A stretch of 43,518 bases of DNA from Tritrichomonas foetus. Taxonomy: Eukaryota > Parabasalia > Tritrichomonadida > Tritrichomonadidae. The notes under the pieces were generated by a model. It worked only from the letters and a program-made list of their open reading frames with translations, did no database searches and had not been told where the DNA came from. Both the position numbers and the translations under genes were made by a program. The stretch is from the NCBI GenBank assembly GCA_001839685.1, contig MLAK01000958.1:1-43518 (forward strand). Reading direction: 5' to 3'. Below are positions 18,511 through 28,562 of the stretch, piece after piece (the first letter of the stretch is position 1; every line of letters starts with the position of its first letter).

Positions 18511-19758
18511 ATTGTTGTTTAATAGTTGAGATATAAACTATATCTTTACAAAAGAGTTATCTCAATCTTATTCAAAATTGAGGACAACATTTTCCAAAAA
18601 ATGCTTTGTCACTTCGGATAACCATTTTATTACTTTTTAATACTTAAAAAGTGAAGAAACACTTTATGTATATATTAAAGAGTTGCAGTTTTTATTTTCA
18701 CATGCGTTAATTTTTATATATGTATAAATATGTATATTTTAATCACTGCTCAAAATTTATTTATTTAAAGCTTTAAATTGTTTAAATGAATAAAACAGAG
18801 AATTAACTTTCGTTTGAATATCAATATTAGTCGTTTCAAAGATATTTATATTATCTGCAGATTTTGCTGTATCATATAAAACAATCATTTATTCCATTAG
18901 AAATATAGAATATAATTATAATTTTAAAAAAGAACAATGTTATCTTTCAAATTTATCTCAATATTTTCTTGTTGCAGAAGAAAATAACAGAGAAAATAAA
19001 AAGGAAATTCTAATGAATTCAATTCATAAAAATATGTTTATTGAAAAGCAACAGTTTATAGTTATTGAAAGTAAGATTAACTGAATGGAAGAAGAAGGAC
19101 CAATGCAATAGTAAAGAACACCCACTACCATGAATGATTTTAATAAACTGAAGACAAAATTGTCGTCTTATTGAAAATAAATCTAAAGATGAAATAATAA
19201 TGACCAACAATTTATAGTGCTAAATTCAGGTAACTAAATCCGATGAAACAAATCCTTTACGAAAACACATATGTAATATGTGAATTAATTCACTTTTACA
19301 TCTCATATTATTTTGTCTTTTTATTAATGTCTTAAGATAATCATTAATTAATAGTTACTCCTTCCTGACATAATTCTTTTTAATTAAAATAGTAAAAATC
19401 TTTCTCTTCTCAATGAATGAAAGAATTCATAAATATTTAGATGCTAAAGAAGTGAGATCTTTGATTAGCAATAAGGTTTCATCTATTCAACAACTCCTAT
19501 TAATGACTTTTTGTTCATGAATTGATGATTACTTCTACAAGAATTGTAATTTCGTGCTGAAATAGTAACAAGCTTAGATATGAAAGAACTTGATAAAAAT
19601 TGGACTATGGCTTTAATCATTCATTGCGACGATTGTCACGTGAGTTGGGTTTTCATGACACTAAAATTCAGTTTTGATATTAACACTTGGTTCATTATGT
19701 AAACCAAAATTAAGAATTTTTTAAATAATGAAAAACATTCATGAATGATCTTCCGTTA
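18511..19758. other. Long intergenic spacer, 1.25 kb, between convergent genes
   Basis: AT-rich spacer between the 3' ends of the MOB1 and TBC genes. I searched for the terminal motifs of the transposon families found elsewhere in the window and for tRNA-like boxes and saw none. The frame at 19019-19210 is not protein-like. Confidence 0.4.
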
Positions 19759-20664
19759 TTATCTAAATAGTGTGAAAATTGGTACTTTTTTGATATCTTG
19801 CATCATTGAATAAATTTCTTTTTGCGTGAGTGATTTTCCGACAAATTCTAGAAACAAATTTTCAAGAACTTTCCCACATAATTTGATTAATTCTTTATTG
19901 AATTTATCCATTCCATGAAGAATAAGAAAATTCCAGATTTGAATTACAATATGAAAATTAAACTCCTGAGTAAAAACAAGAAAATACCATTTTGAGAAAT
20001 AGAGTAAATCAATTTGACTATTATCAAGGATTTTTACGGCAGATGGAGCGATTTCTCTTAACTTTGTTTCATAATTATTTCGAATTTCAGACATTCTGCT
20101 CTCAAAATTTGGTGATCCTGGTATTTTATAAATATGTTTACTTTTTTTCATGAATTTGCAAAAAGCAACTTTGGTGATGGCTTCAATTTTGATGATGTCG
20201 AGATCGTCATTGTATAAAGCGCACCAAACAACATGATAAATTGGCAATAATAAGTCAATCATAGTTTGCCTATATCTAAAAAATAAACGTGTTTTCTCAT
20301 CAGATTGCATCACTAAAATAATTCTCAGGATTTTACAAAACAGAATTTTTTCTGTGTCATTTGGTGCCATTTTGTAATTATAATTTTCTCTAATGGCACC
20401 AAGTGTTCTTTTTAAATCATTCAAAATATTCTTTTCATTTGGAAGTGAAATGATTTCATAGCTTTCATAGTTTTTGTCATTTTCGGCTAAAATATGTTGA
20501 TAATGCGTTGTATATTGATCAATTTTTTTGGTATTGACATGAAACTCTTTAATCCATGATCGATATTGACGAGATGCAAAATCTTTGTTTGGCAAGAAAA
20601 ATTCTTGAACGTCTTTGATATTTGGCACTGGGTCGAAGAGCCAACATCGCGTTACTCTCGACAT
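19759..20664 (-). CDS. TBC-domain Rab GTPase-activating protein, divergent
   Basis: A 301-residue protein that fits a divergent TBC (Tre-2/Bub2/Cdc16) domain. Both catalytic fingers can be seen: the Arg finger I-x-x-D-x-x-R as ILNDLKR (80-86, R86) and the Gln finger Y-x-Q as YRQ (131-133, Q133) followed by TMIDLLLPIYHV. The C-terminal half includes DLLYFSKWYFLVFTQEFNFH, equivalent to the FS-x-RW-x-x-x-LF-x-x-EF segment of TBC domains, then IQIWNFLILHG. TBC proteins speed GTP hydrolysis by Rab GTPases on membranes. It is shorter than usual and its first 70 residues are not assigned. The target Rab is unknown; a Rab gene lies 4.3 kb away, without evidence of pairing. Confidence 0.72.
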   Translation of the reverse strand: MSRVTRCWLFDPVPNIKDVQEFFLPNKDFASRQYRSWIKEFHVNTKKIDQYTTHYQHILAENDKNYESYEIISLPNEKNILNDLKRTLGAIRENYNYKMAPNDTEKILFCKILRIILVMQSDEKTRLFFRYRQTMIDLLLPIYHVVWCALYNDDLDIIKIEAITKVAFCKFMKKSKHIYKIPGSPNFESRMSEIRNNYETKLREIAPSAVKILDNSQIDLLYFSKWYFLVFTQEFNFHIVIQIWNFLILHGMDKFNKELIKLCGKVLENLFLEFVGKSLTQKEIYSMMQDIKKVPIFTLFR

Positions 20665-21038
20665 ATTCGGAAAGGATGGGTTGAGGATGTTGTTTGGGGT
20701 ATTGCAAAATAGTGAAATTTTTTATCTATTGAAATATTTTTATTGAAAAAATAAGGTGTCAATAGATATCATGTGAAAAAGTAGATATGACATATGTTCA
20801 CAAAAAATTGATTGATGGGGGATATCACTTTGACAAATTCTATATTTCTGAGTATACTTGGTTAGATTTAATAGTCATGATTTTTCTATAGTGTTGACTA
20901 ATTATCACTTGAAAAAAAATTGAAAGTGGGAATTGTGAAGTCTCGAGATTTGTGTTGAGATTTTGAAGAGAAAATGACGTTTAATTTTAACGAACTTTAA
21001 AAAATACTCAAGAAAAAAATCGAAATAGTATTTCATCC
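20665..21038. other. Divergent intergenic region
   Basis: AT-rich region holding the promoters of the TBC and coiled-coil genes. TTTCATCC lies immediately before the ATG at 21039 and may be the initiator. Confidence 0.4.
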
Positions 21039-22418
21039 ATGACACAATACGTGCCTCTACCAACGCGCGATTATTCTGTTCTAACACCAAGAATGCTTCG
21101 TACTATCCAGAAACGAGCAAGGCCACCACAGCCAGATTATGAAGCCGAAGCTGAACGAAAACGAAGGATCGAACAACATACAACAACCAAACAACTTGTT
21201 TCCGCATGGCCAAACACAATAACACGAAATAGGATCGATCGACAGACACGCCTACAGCGCGAAAAAGAGCAAGAAGAACAAAGAAAAATTGCAATCGACG
21301 AAGAAGAAAAGAAAATCCAGAAATTAAAGAAACAAGCAGCAATTGCAGAAGCACAAAAAGCAGCATTTATGAACAGACCTGAAGTAAGGGCAGTTAATTC
21401 CAAACTTTTACTCAATGAAGTCCATCTTGAAAGACAGGACCAGATTGCGCTCAAAGAAAAGCAGAGAGTTCGCGAGATGAGGAGGCAAATTGCAGACGAT
21501 GAAGCCTATCGGCAGAAGTATTTAGAAATGTGCGAAAAAGAAGAAAGAGTTAAAAGAGAACGGAGGGAAAAGGCAATTAAAGTGGCAGAAGGCTTCAGAA
21601 AGCAGCGCGAAGAGAAAATCCAGCAGAAGATTTGGCAAAAGGAAGAGGATATGATTGATGATATTTTGATTGCCCAGCAAATGAAGAAAGATTTGGAAGC
21701 TGAACAAAGAGCAGTCGCTGAAAAGAAGAGGAAGGCACGCGAGGAAATGGAAGATAACCGACGGCAGAATGATTATCTTATGACAATGAAGGAAAAGAAG
21801 CAGGAACTTGAAGAACTTGAAAATAGAAGGCTTCGTTTACTTGCTGAGCAGACAATGGATGAGCAAGACCGTAGGCGCGCTGCAGAGCTCAAAAGAAAGA
21901 ACGATAGGCTTGCTGAGCGCCAGAAACTCATCGACATTGAGGCGAAGAGGCAGGCGGCCGAGAAAAAGAAGCAAGAGGACTTTCTCGATAAGCAAATAAG
22001 AGAGCAGTTCGCGAAAGATAGTCAGCATGTCGCTGAATTAACTACAAGGAGACAAAAAGTGAGAGACGAAAGAAGAAAAGAATACTTGGAAACCCTTGCT
22101 CTCAAAAATAACAGAGAAAAGGAAAAGAGGGAAAGAGCTAAGAAGAGACAATTCCCATTCGATGGAAATACGAAATATGAAGATGAGATGAGGGAAAGAG
22201 ACCTCGAAAGAGCAAGAAATAATATGGAACTCAGAGAATTTCAACTTTATCAAGCACGTGAGAAACGTGAAAGAGAAGAGGCTGAAAAAGAAAAGGAAAG
22301 ACTCGACTTCAATTACGCAATTCAAAAAGATCACGAAGAACTTCTTCGTGTTCAAGAATATGCAAGTAGAATGTTACAGACTATTCAGAGTGATGATGAC
22401 GATGATAATTATTATTAA
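21039..22418 (+). CDS. TPH-type coiled-coil protein, CFAP45/CFAP210-like flagellar doublet protein
   Basis: A 459-residue protein that is almost wholly alpha-helical and highly charged (Glu, Lys, Arg, Gln), with continuous coiled coil from about residue 35 to 440 and an acidic tail (QSDDDDDN). The pattern matches the trichohyalin/plectin-homology group of cilia and flagella proteins. The region ERQDQIALKEKQRVREMRRQ, preceded by RAVNSKLLLNEV, resembles the conserved centre of CFAP45 and CFAP210, microtubule inner proteins that line the A-tubule of axonemal doublets. Trichomonads have four or more flagella, so this role is expected. Assignment to one orthologue is not possible by eye. Confidence 0.75.
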   Translation: MTQYVPLPTRDYSVLTPRMLRTIQKRARPPQPDYEAEAERKRRIEQHTTTKQLVSAWPNTITRNRIDRQTRLQREKEQEEQRKIAIDEEEKKIQKLKKQAAIAEAQKAAFMNRPEVRAVNSKLLLNEVHLERQDQIALKEKQRVREMRRQIADDEAYRQKYLEMCEKEERVKRERREKAIKVAEGFRKQREEKIQQKIWQKEEDMIDDILIAQQMKKDLEAEQRAVAEKKRKAREEMEDNRRQNDYLMTMKEKKQELEELENRRLRLLAEQTMDEQDRRRAAELKRKNDRLAERQKLIDIEAKRQAAEKKKQEDFLDKQIREQFAKDSQHVAELTTRRQKVRDERRKEYLETLALKNNREKEKRERAKKRQFPFDGNTKYEDEMRERDLERARNNMELREFQLYQAREKREREEAEKEKERLDFNYAIQKDHEELLRVQEYASRMLQTIQSDDDDDNYY

Positions 22419-23246
22419 AAATATATGATTGATTTATCCAAAACAATCAACATAACTTGTTTTCCTATAACTTTTTCTGTATATCCGATTACAAAAGATA
22501 TAGTATTGTGAAAAAGTTGAGTCTGTAATTGAAAAAGTTATTACTATCATGATTTCATTCTTTGACATTTGTCAGCAATATATAAATCGAAAATTTATGA
22601 GTCTAATCATTGAGAATATATATTAGGAGGACTATCTTTAAAGAAATGATTATTCCCTGATATCTTTCTATCAACCCTCGAAGCAAAAATTAAATACTAA
22701 AAATCAATGAATATACGGTCCAAAAATTGAATGAAAAAGTAATTGTCTATTTCAAAAAATGGATAAAAAACAATGAAATACAGCTCCACTCAATATGATT
22801 GTTCTTGAATTAATAGTTTTTATATGGTATTTGTTTTTCTCAAGATATTTTATTGTTTGATTACTTTTTGTTTGCAGATTTATAGCGGTAATTATGAAAA
22901 TCCTTATTGTTGAAATTGAATTGGATATTTTAATATATTTGACTTTTTAAAGGATGAACGGAATTTATCAATTATTTCAATGAAAATTATTCTTTTCTCA
23001 AACACACAAATATACAATATTGATTATGTTATCAATCACGATAATTGAAAGTAGTTGCCTGTATGAATTTACTCATAGTTTTATTTTCTGTCAACGTACT
23101 TTATCTGAAAATCGAATATCCTTATTTGTTCCCTATCAAATGAATCAATTGATTTTACAGAATCATTTCAATTTTGAAAAGGTTTCTTTAAAATAATTGA
23201 ATGCAATTATTCTATTTTTCGTTGAAAAAACAGAAACGTATAGATT
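22419..23246. other. Intergenic spacer upstream of the tandem gene
   Basis: AT-rich spacer of about 0.83 kb without gene, repeat or RNA that I can support. Its end is the promoter region of the next gene. Confidence 0.4.
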
Positions 23247-23253
23247 TCATTCT
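23247..23253 (+). promoter_or_regulatory. Initiator-like element (TCATTCT)
   Basis: TCATTCT fits TCA(+1)Y(T/A). The presumed +1 A at 23249 is 33 nt upstream of the ATG at 23282. Confidence 0.5.
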
Positions 23254-23281
23254 TTCTCGATAGGATTGAAAATAACTCAAA

Positions 23282-24472
23282 ATGTCGCTTCCAGTTGTTG
23301 CATTTACTCGTGATATAGAAAAACCGCAGATCAAAATCAACTATTCGAATAAGCGAAACTCACATCAAAAGTCGAAAAATCTAACAAGCTCCTCAATCAA
23401 ATTTCACGAAGAGAAAGATGACTTACGCCGATACAGAGATTCATCTGATGATGATATGTATCGGAAACATATTCCACACGAGGCTAAAATCACAGTAACA
23501 GAACCGATTAATAATGGACCAAATAGCGATTCAAATAATATCACCGGACAAATAAGGAATCAAAATACTGACCAGGTTATCCCACAAAATTCAAATTCGC
23601 ATTTCCGCCCAACACCTCCATCCTCACTACCCCAACGACAGATCATTCATGGCTCACCAAGGTTTAGGCCAAGACCACCAGGCGCACCAAAAGCGATGAT
23701 AACCCAAGATGATAATTTCATTCAAAATCCCCAAGAAAACCCAGCACCTGTCCAAGTGGAGCAAAATCTTGAACCTGAACCAGAAGCAAGCATATCCATC
23801 CAAAATATTCAGAATATTCCAAATCAACAAGATAATATTAGTGTCAGCAGCAACGATACGAATGCTGGTGGAAATGATGTAGATCGTCGGGGAAATATGG
23901 GAATGACCTCACCAACAAGAGAGAAGACACAAAAAGTGACTTACACACTTGAAAAAGAAACACTTTCAAAATATCCAAAAAAGAAAAGATTATTCAATTT
24001 TAAAGTCGACAATAAAGTTATTATTTCTGTAGTTGTTGAAGGAAAACCGAAATCAATAACATTTCAAAGTAAAGACAGACAATTTTGTATCCTCGTTGGA
24101 AATAAGACTACTTCATATTCGTTGAGGATTAGAAACTCTTACGGGGATGAAATTATTGGCATTCAGATCAACAAATTTAAGAAACCTGTTCATTATAGAA
24201 ACTTTGTTTTACATACTTTTTCAAAATATGATAATTATCAGAATCGACTAGAATCGCAATCACCTATTGATAAAGCAGCTGGATTTAATTTTGGTACTAA
24301 TAATTATGTTTTCTTTGAGTCTGTTAATGAAAAGCCTTTAAATGAAAGGAAAATTTTGATCACAATGACACAAAATTCCAAATCACATGTTTCACTCACG
24401 GCTGTTCAGGGATGGGCCCCTGAGATGTTTTTCACAGTAGCCTTGGCGGCACTGATTAACAAAACTAAATAA
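23282..24472 (+). CDS. Protein with disordered Asn/Pro-rich N-terminus and C-terminal beta-rich domain, possibly tubby-like
   Basis: A 396-residue protein. Residues 1-215 are low in hydrophobics and rich in Asn, Gln, Pro and Ser (for example PRFRPRPPGAPKA), so probably disordered. Residues about 218-394 form a folded domain beginning VTYTLEKETLSKYPKKK and continuing NFKVDNKVIISVVVEGKPKS, QFCILVGNKTTSYSLRIRN, and ending in a hydrophobic helix-like segment EMFFTVALAALINKTK. Alternating strands with a hydrophobic C-terminal helix recall the tubby C-terminal barrel, which binds phosphoinositides, but I cannot confirm the signature residues. No membrane segment or catalytic motif is visible. Confidence 0.7.
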   Translation: MSLPVVAFTRDIEKPQIKINYSNKRNSHQKSKNLTSSSIKFHEEKDDLRRYRDSSDDDMYRKHIPHEAKITVTEPINNGPNSDSNNITGQIRNQNTDQVIPQNSNSHFRPTPPSSLPQRQIIHGSPRFRPRPPGAPKAMITQDDNFIQNPQENPAPVQVEQNLEPEPEASISIQNIQNIPNQQDNISVSSNDTNAGGNDVDRRGNMGMTSPTREKTQKVTYTLEKETLSKYPKKKRLFNFKVDNKVIISVVVEGKPKSITFQSKDRQFCILVGNKTTSYSLRIRNSYGDEIIGIQINKFKKPVHYRNFVLHTFSKYDNYQNRLESQSPIDKAAGFNFGTNNYVFFESVNEKPLNERKILITMTQNSKSHVSLTAVQGWAPEMFFTVALAALINKTK

Positions 24473-25011
24473 ATTTCCATGGATTTTATGTAATAATAAT
24501 AAAACATTTCACTTCCACTTCTGATTTTCTTTGTTTTTTAGTTTTTTTGTTAAAAAAACTCAAAAATATAATGTTCGGATAATAACAATCATCATTGTCA
24601 AGTTATCCTTCAACTAATAAAGTGGTATCATGATAATATTAAAAAGAATTCTGGATAAACCTTTAACAATAAAGGTGATCCAAATGTAATAATTGCATTT
24701 CATTCGAAATATTAATCACGAATAGTCCCAAATGATAACATTTTTGCAATTTCAGTATTCATGAAAGAGAGAAATCGAATAAAACGATATTGGCTCTCCA
24801 TTTTATTTTATTAATATGTTATTAGAATAGAGGGTAGAAAATGAACAGTCCTGCTCAACATAATTATGGAGACAACAAATTGATTATAATCAGTAAAATA
24901 TGTTCATAAAAAAAGTTAATATGATATTATTACATGCAATAAAAAGAATAGTCTAATGCTTTATATCTATTGAATATATGTATGTCTCAACATGTATGAA
25001 TCATCAAAACC
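24473..25011. other. Intergenic spacer between convergent genes
   Basis: AT-rich spacer of 0.54 kb. It includes a short hairpin-like TTTTTTGTTAAAAAAAC around 24542-24558, downstream of the tandem gene's stop. No gene is seen. Confidence 0.4.
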
Positions 25012-25622
25012 TTAGCAGCACTTTGATTCATTTTGAAGGGTTTGAGTTTTTATACGTGATGTTGGCTTACTAACAATGCATGTGGAATTAACAGTAACAA
25101 TTGCTTGGCAAATTCCTTTTTTCATGTCTTCAATGCCTTCTCTTGTTGCAGAACTAGTTTCATAATAATCAGCTTTCAATTCTTCCGCTAATTCAATTGC
25201 TGCTTGTTTACTAACTTCTCGTTCTTCAAGATCGATTTTATTTCCGATTAGAATGAAATAAGGATAAGAATTCCCTCTCACAAAATCATACCAGCTTAAA
25301 ATTTTGTCGAAAGTGGATTTTTTTGTTACATCGAAAACTAATAAAGCAATATTTGTATCTCGACAAAACATAGGAACAACTGATTGATATTGAGGTGTTC
25401 CTGCAGTGTCCCACACGTGGACCAAGTAGTTTGCTCCATCAACACACATTTGTACAGGCATCATTCCGGCTCCTATTGTTGGCGCTGTTATAGCTAGTAA
25501 TTAGAAAAGAAAAAAGTACATAAAAATGTTCGATGAATCCATTGATTTAATATCGATGTTTTCCCTACAGACGCTTCTCCAACAACAATCAGCTTGATAA
25601 TATTCTCTTCCGTCGCTGTCAT
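25012..25622 (-). CDS. Rab-family small GTPase, two exons split by a 26-nt intron
   Basis: Exon 1 is 25520-25622 and exon 2 is 25012-25493; together they code for 194 residues. Without splicing the frame from the ATG at 25622 hits TAG after the P-loop, and the downstream frame lacks a P-loop. After splicing all Rab motifs appear in order: P-loop VVGEASVGKTS (about 13-23), switch I TAPTIGAG (37-44), WDTAGTPQYQS (G3), GNKIDLEE (G4), YETSSATREG (G5) and a C-terminal KCC for double geranylgeranylation. The junction reads FL-S-ITAPTIGA, with Ser split by a phase-1 intron. The Gln of DTAGQ is Thr, so intrinsic GTP hydrolysis may be low. Rabs control vesicle traffic. A TBC-type GAP is encoded at 19759-20664. 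Confidence 0.9.
25494..25519 (-). other. Ultrashort spliceosomal intron (26 nt) in the Rab gene
   Basis: On the coding strand the intron begins GTACTTTTTT and ends CTAATTACTAG. It has a GT donor with GTAC as in trichomonad GTAYGT, a pyrimidine run, a CTAAT possible branch site and a TAG acceptor. Its removal deletes an in-frame TAG, corrects the frame and creates the conserved Rab switch I. The length is not a multiple of three. Short introns of about 23-26 nt have been reported for Trichomonas vaginalis, which makes this plausible. Confidence 0.82.
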
Positions 25623-26084
25623 ATACGTATATATAGGAAAATCTTTGGTTCAAAATGTAAAATTTTGAATTGAGAGATTTCTATCTCGGCAGGTAAACAT
25701 CACCAACTTTTTCAAGGTTGTGCTTTGGAGATTTCTGAAAGAAAAGCAAGGATGAATTTAACCAATGATGGAATTGAAAACAAAGATGGTATTAATCTGG
25801 AATATTAATTTAGTTCAACGACTTATTATGTTATGCTAATTATTCTATTTCACATGTTGATACAAGATAAACCTACATTATCAAATGAAAAATGTGATTA
25901 GAATACAAAAATACTTACAAAAAACAATCAGTCAATTAAATAATTTAGGAAAGAAGGCAATAAATAATTCCCCTAAAAAAGCAAACCATATGTTTCAGAT
26001 AAGAACGCATTTTATTCAAACAAAATTTTTCTAATATATCTATCTATATAAATGGGATCATATATAATACAGTAAAAAAAAGAG
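25623..26084. other. Spacer upstream of the Rab gene
   Basis: AT-rich sequence between the Rab start and the 3' end of the next minus-strand gene. No additional Rab exon is needed because exon 1 begins with a normal Met and a short leader. No feature is seen. Confidence 0.4.
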
Positions 26085-28457
26085 TTACATGTATGTTCCA
26101 ACGCCATCTAAGTAGTCTTCATCATCTTCAAATACTTTTTCTTGGTAGGAACCATCGGCGGCAACTTCATAGTTAGGTTTATAGACCGCATCTGTCCATT
26201 TAGTCTCATTTCGTGCACATTTCAAACACATACACAAGAAGTCGGTCATGTGCACTTTTCCACGCTTCATTTCAGGCGACTCTTCTTTTTTATCTTCCAC
26301 ACCTTTTTGTGAGTCATTTTGGGCTGTTGATTGTTGTCCATTTGTATTGCCTACATGATTTTGGTGGTTTTGCTGTGGTGTGGAACCATGTGAAATATTT
26401 GATGGATTTGATTTGATTGAACATGTTAGAACATGTTGAGGTGTTTGTGCTTGTGGTGGTACATGTATCTGAATGAGTGGTATATTTGGTGGTATCTGTT
26501 GATGATTAATGTGCGGTTGGAGATGTAATTGATTTTGATTTTGAATTTGGTGAGGAGAGATTTGGCCAACAACTTGTTGTGGAGTGGTTGATGCAGTTAA
26601 CTGACTTGATTGAGAATTAGGTATAGACGAAGTATTAACTTTCTTTTTTACATCAGGTGGAACTTTTCCAGAATTGGATCGACTTGTTGATGAACTTGTT
26701 GGTGGAGTGGCTGCTGTTATTTTTCTTTGCCTTCCTTTTTTAATTGTCTGTACAACTGGTGCTTTCTGAGGCTGTTGATTTTGTAATGATGATTGAGAAA
26801 TTGGAAGAGCTTGAGCCTGAGCTTGAGCTTGTGATTGGTCTGAAACAGACTGTCGACGTGTTTCCTTTTTAAATTTATCACGTGATTGTGATTTTATTAG
26901 CTGCTGAGACAAATTTTTTGATTCGTTGGATAGATTGTGACCAATTATTCTGTTTTGCGATTTTAAGGTTGAGATGACAAGTTCATCAAGGAGTGATTTA
27001 CTATTACATGATGGACAGAAAACTATTCCAGTTTTCTGTGCCTTCTCAATAATTAAATCTAGAGGAGAAGGGTTACAGTTTTGGCAGTGAGGGGTAAGAG
27101 CGAAAATCGAGCTATCTGGTTCTTGATTTGGAAATTTTATCTTGTATAGTGCACGTGAAACATCTTGTTTGGGAACACAATATTGAATTACAAACCAAAC
27201 AAGCCCACATTCGACTGACTGTGATGTAACTTGAATTTTAATTTTATATAAGTGTTCGACTGGTCCGAGCAAGTAGTAATTAAATGATTCACCGAAATTA
27301 ACTGCTTGACATTCTTGGTCGTTTATTCGTACTTTCCCAGTTGGTCTGGAACACCATGGATCTGATATAAATTGACCAATACATACAGTACCAGGTGGAA
27401 GATTCGGCACTGGACTAAATTCGAAAGGACTCTGATGAAGTTGTAAAAGTCGATACTGTGGTAAAAAATTGAAATTAACAAGACGAGTAAACAGTCGAGG
27501 AACTAATGGGTTACGTAAATGAAGAGTTTTGTCGGTATTTTCACTAATAAATAAATCGAAAATACGTTTGATGAATTGTAATGATGCGCTTTTACTTAAT
27601 TCAGGAAGTGTGAATGTTTGAAAGTACGAAACAATTGTTTCTGGTGGTTGAGGATAGCTCATCTCAAATAGTTTACAAAACAAATCGATTTTATCATCAC
27701 CAATCTTCAAAAGCTTCAGTGAAAGTTCACGAGTTAGTGCATTCATTTGTTGTTGTGAATTTTGCATTTCTTGACTGATACTATGGTGAATAACTTGTGG
27801 TTGTTTGTTTTGAGAGATATTTTGTTTATTTATTGATGGTTTCAATTGCTGATTAATGTGTGAGCTAATTTGTCTTCTTGGAATTGTGTTTAATTGTTGC
27901 TGTGAATTAACTGAGTGGTTATTTGCCTGAAGGTTTTGAGATTGTTGCTGATTACTTTGGTAACTATCAAAATGATTATCATACTGACTATTAAATTGAT
28001 TACTTTGATAGCCATCACGTTGGTTTTCATACCGACCATTATATAGACTATTTTGTTGATTTTTTTGATGATTGTTTTGGTAATTGTTTTGCTGACTGTT
28101 TGATTGATTATTTGAAGGAGTGTTTGATTGGTCATTTGGCATCATATTTGGCTGTTGGCTTTGCTGTTGGGGCGGGGGCGGAGGAAAGGGGTTTGGCTGG
28201 AGTGCATAAGGCGATGGCCTCTTTCTGTCGCGTTTTTGCCGTGATGCTTTCATGAGAGCTTGCTGCTGGTTTGCCGCTAAATATGGCATGCCATAAGGAA
28301 ACATTGCTTGGATATTAATATTACCTGAATTCAAGTTATTGAATAAATTCTGGATTGTATCTTGCTGTTGGTGATTATTTTGGTTTTGAATTTGTCCTGG
28401 TATCATATTGTTGCTATTATTATTAGAATTCGAGTTGTTGTTGTTAGTCGGATACAT
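26085..28457 (-). CDS. Gln/Asn-rich protein with PINIT/SP-RING-like core, possible PIAS/Siz SUMO ligase
   Basis: The likely start is 28457 (MYPTNNNNSNSN...), giving 790 residues. The frame extends to 28619, but that part is hydrophobic and overlaps the start of the divergent gene. The N-terminal 225 residues and the region of about 520-720 are low-complexity (Gln, Asn, Ser, Pro). The folded core (about 235-490) contains GKVRINDQECQAVNFGESFN, then VWFVIQYCVPKQDVSRALYK, similar to the PINIT domain (C-x-KVNG-x-x-C ... YLV). After it comes HCQNCNPSPLDLIIEKAQ with FCPSCNSKSLLDELVIS, which fits the second half of an SP-RING (C-x-x-x-QCFD-L ... W-x-CP-x-C). Such proteins transfer SUMO in the nucleus. 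Ligands are partly missing, so activity is uncertain. A further CMCLKC cluster is near the C-terminus. Confidence 0.6.
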   Translation of the reverse strand: MYPTNNNNSNSNNNSNNMIPGQIQNQNNHQQQDTIQNLFNNLNSGNINIQAMFPYGMPYLAANQQQALMKASRQKRDRKRPSPYALQPNPFPPPPPQQQSQQPNMMPNDQSNTPSNNQSNSQQNNYQNNHQKNQQNSLYNGRYENQRDGYQSNQFNSQYDNHFDSYQSNQQQSQNLQANNHSVNSQQQLNTIPRRQISSHINQQLKPSINKQNISQNKQPQVIHHSISQEMQNSQQQMNALTRELSLKLLKIGDDKIDLFCKLFEMSYPQPPETIVSYFQTFTLPELSKSASLQFIKRIFDLFISENTDKTLHLRNPLVPRLFTRLVNFNFLPQYRLLQLHQSPFEFSPVPNLPPGTVCIGQFISDPWCSRPTGKVRINDQECQAVNFGESFNYYLLGPVEHLYKIKIQVTSQSVECGLVWFVIQYCVPKQDVSRALYKIKFPNQEPDSSIFALTPHCQNCNPSPLDLIIEKAQKTGIVFCPSCNSKSLLDELVISTLKSQNRIIGHNLSNESKNLSQQLIKSQSRDKFKKETRRQSVSDQSQAQAQAQALPISQSSLQNQQPQKAPVVQTIKKGRQRKITAATPPTSSSTSRSNSGKVPPDVKKKVNTSSIPNSQSSQLTASTTPQQVVGQISPHQIQNQNQLHLQPHINHQQIPPNIPLIQIHVPPQAQTPQHVLTCSIKSNPSNISHGSTPQQNHQNHVGNTNGQQSTAQNDSQKGVEDKKEESPEMKRGKVHMTDFLCMCLKCARNETKWTDAVYKPNYEVAADGSYQEKVFEDDEDYLDGVGTYM

Positions 28458-28562
28458 GAAATACAGACTAATGGCCAAATTATTTATCGTAAAGGCCAAA
28501 TTGACAAGATAGTGGTTAATTAAATATTTATTAACCAGATTTGAGTAACTAAATAAGTTCAA
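28458..28562. promoter_or_regulatory. Short divergent promoter region, 105 bp
   Basis: Only 105 bp separate the divergent ATGs of the Gln-rich protein and the glycosyltransferase, so both core promoters must lie here. No motif is assigned with confidence. Confidence 0.4.

Noticed and set aside
22038..22355. Minus-strand frames opposite the coiled-coil gene (also 21103-21454)
   Set aside because: Phe/Leu/Ser-rich antisense shadows of Glu/Lys/Arg codons.
25012..25464. A Rab gene starting at the internal Met pair, without P-loop
   Set aside because: A GTPase lacking the P-loop would be inert, and the missing P-loop exon is found directly upstream with a plausible short intron.
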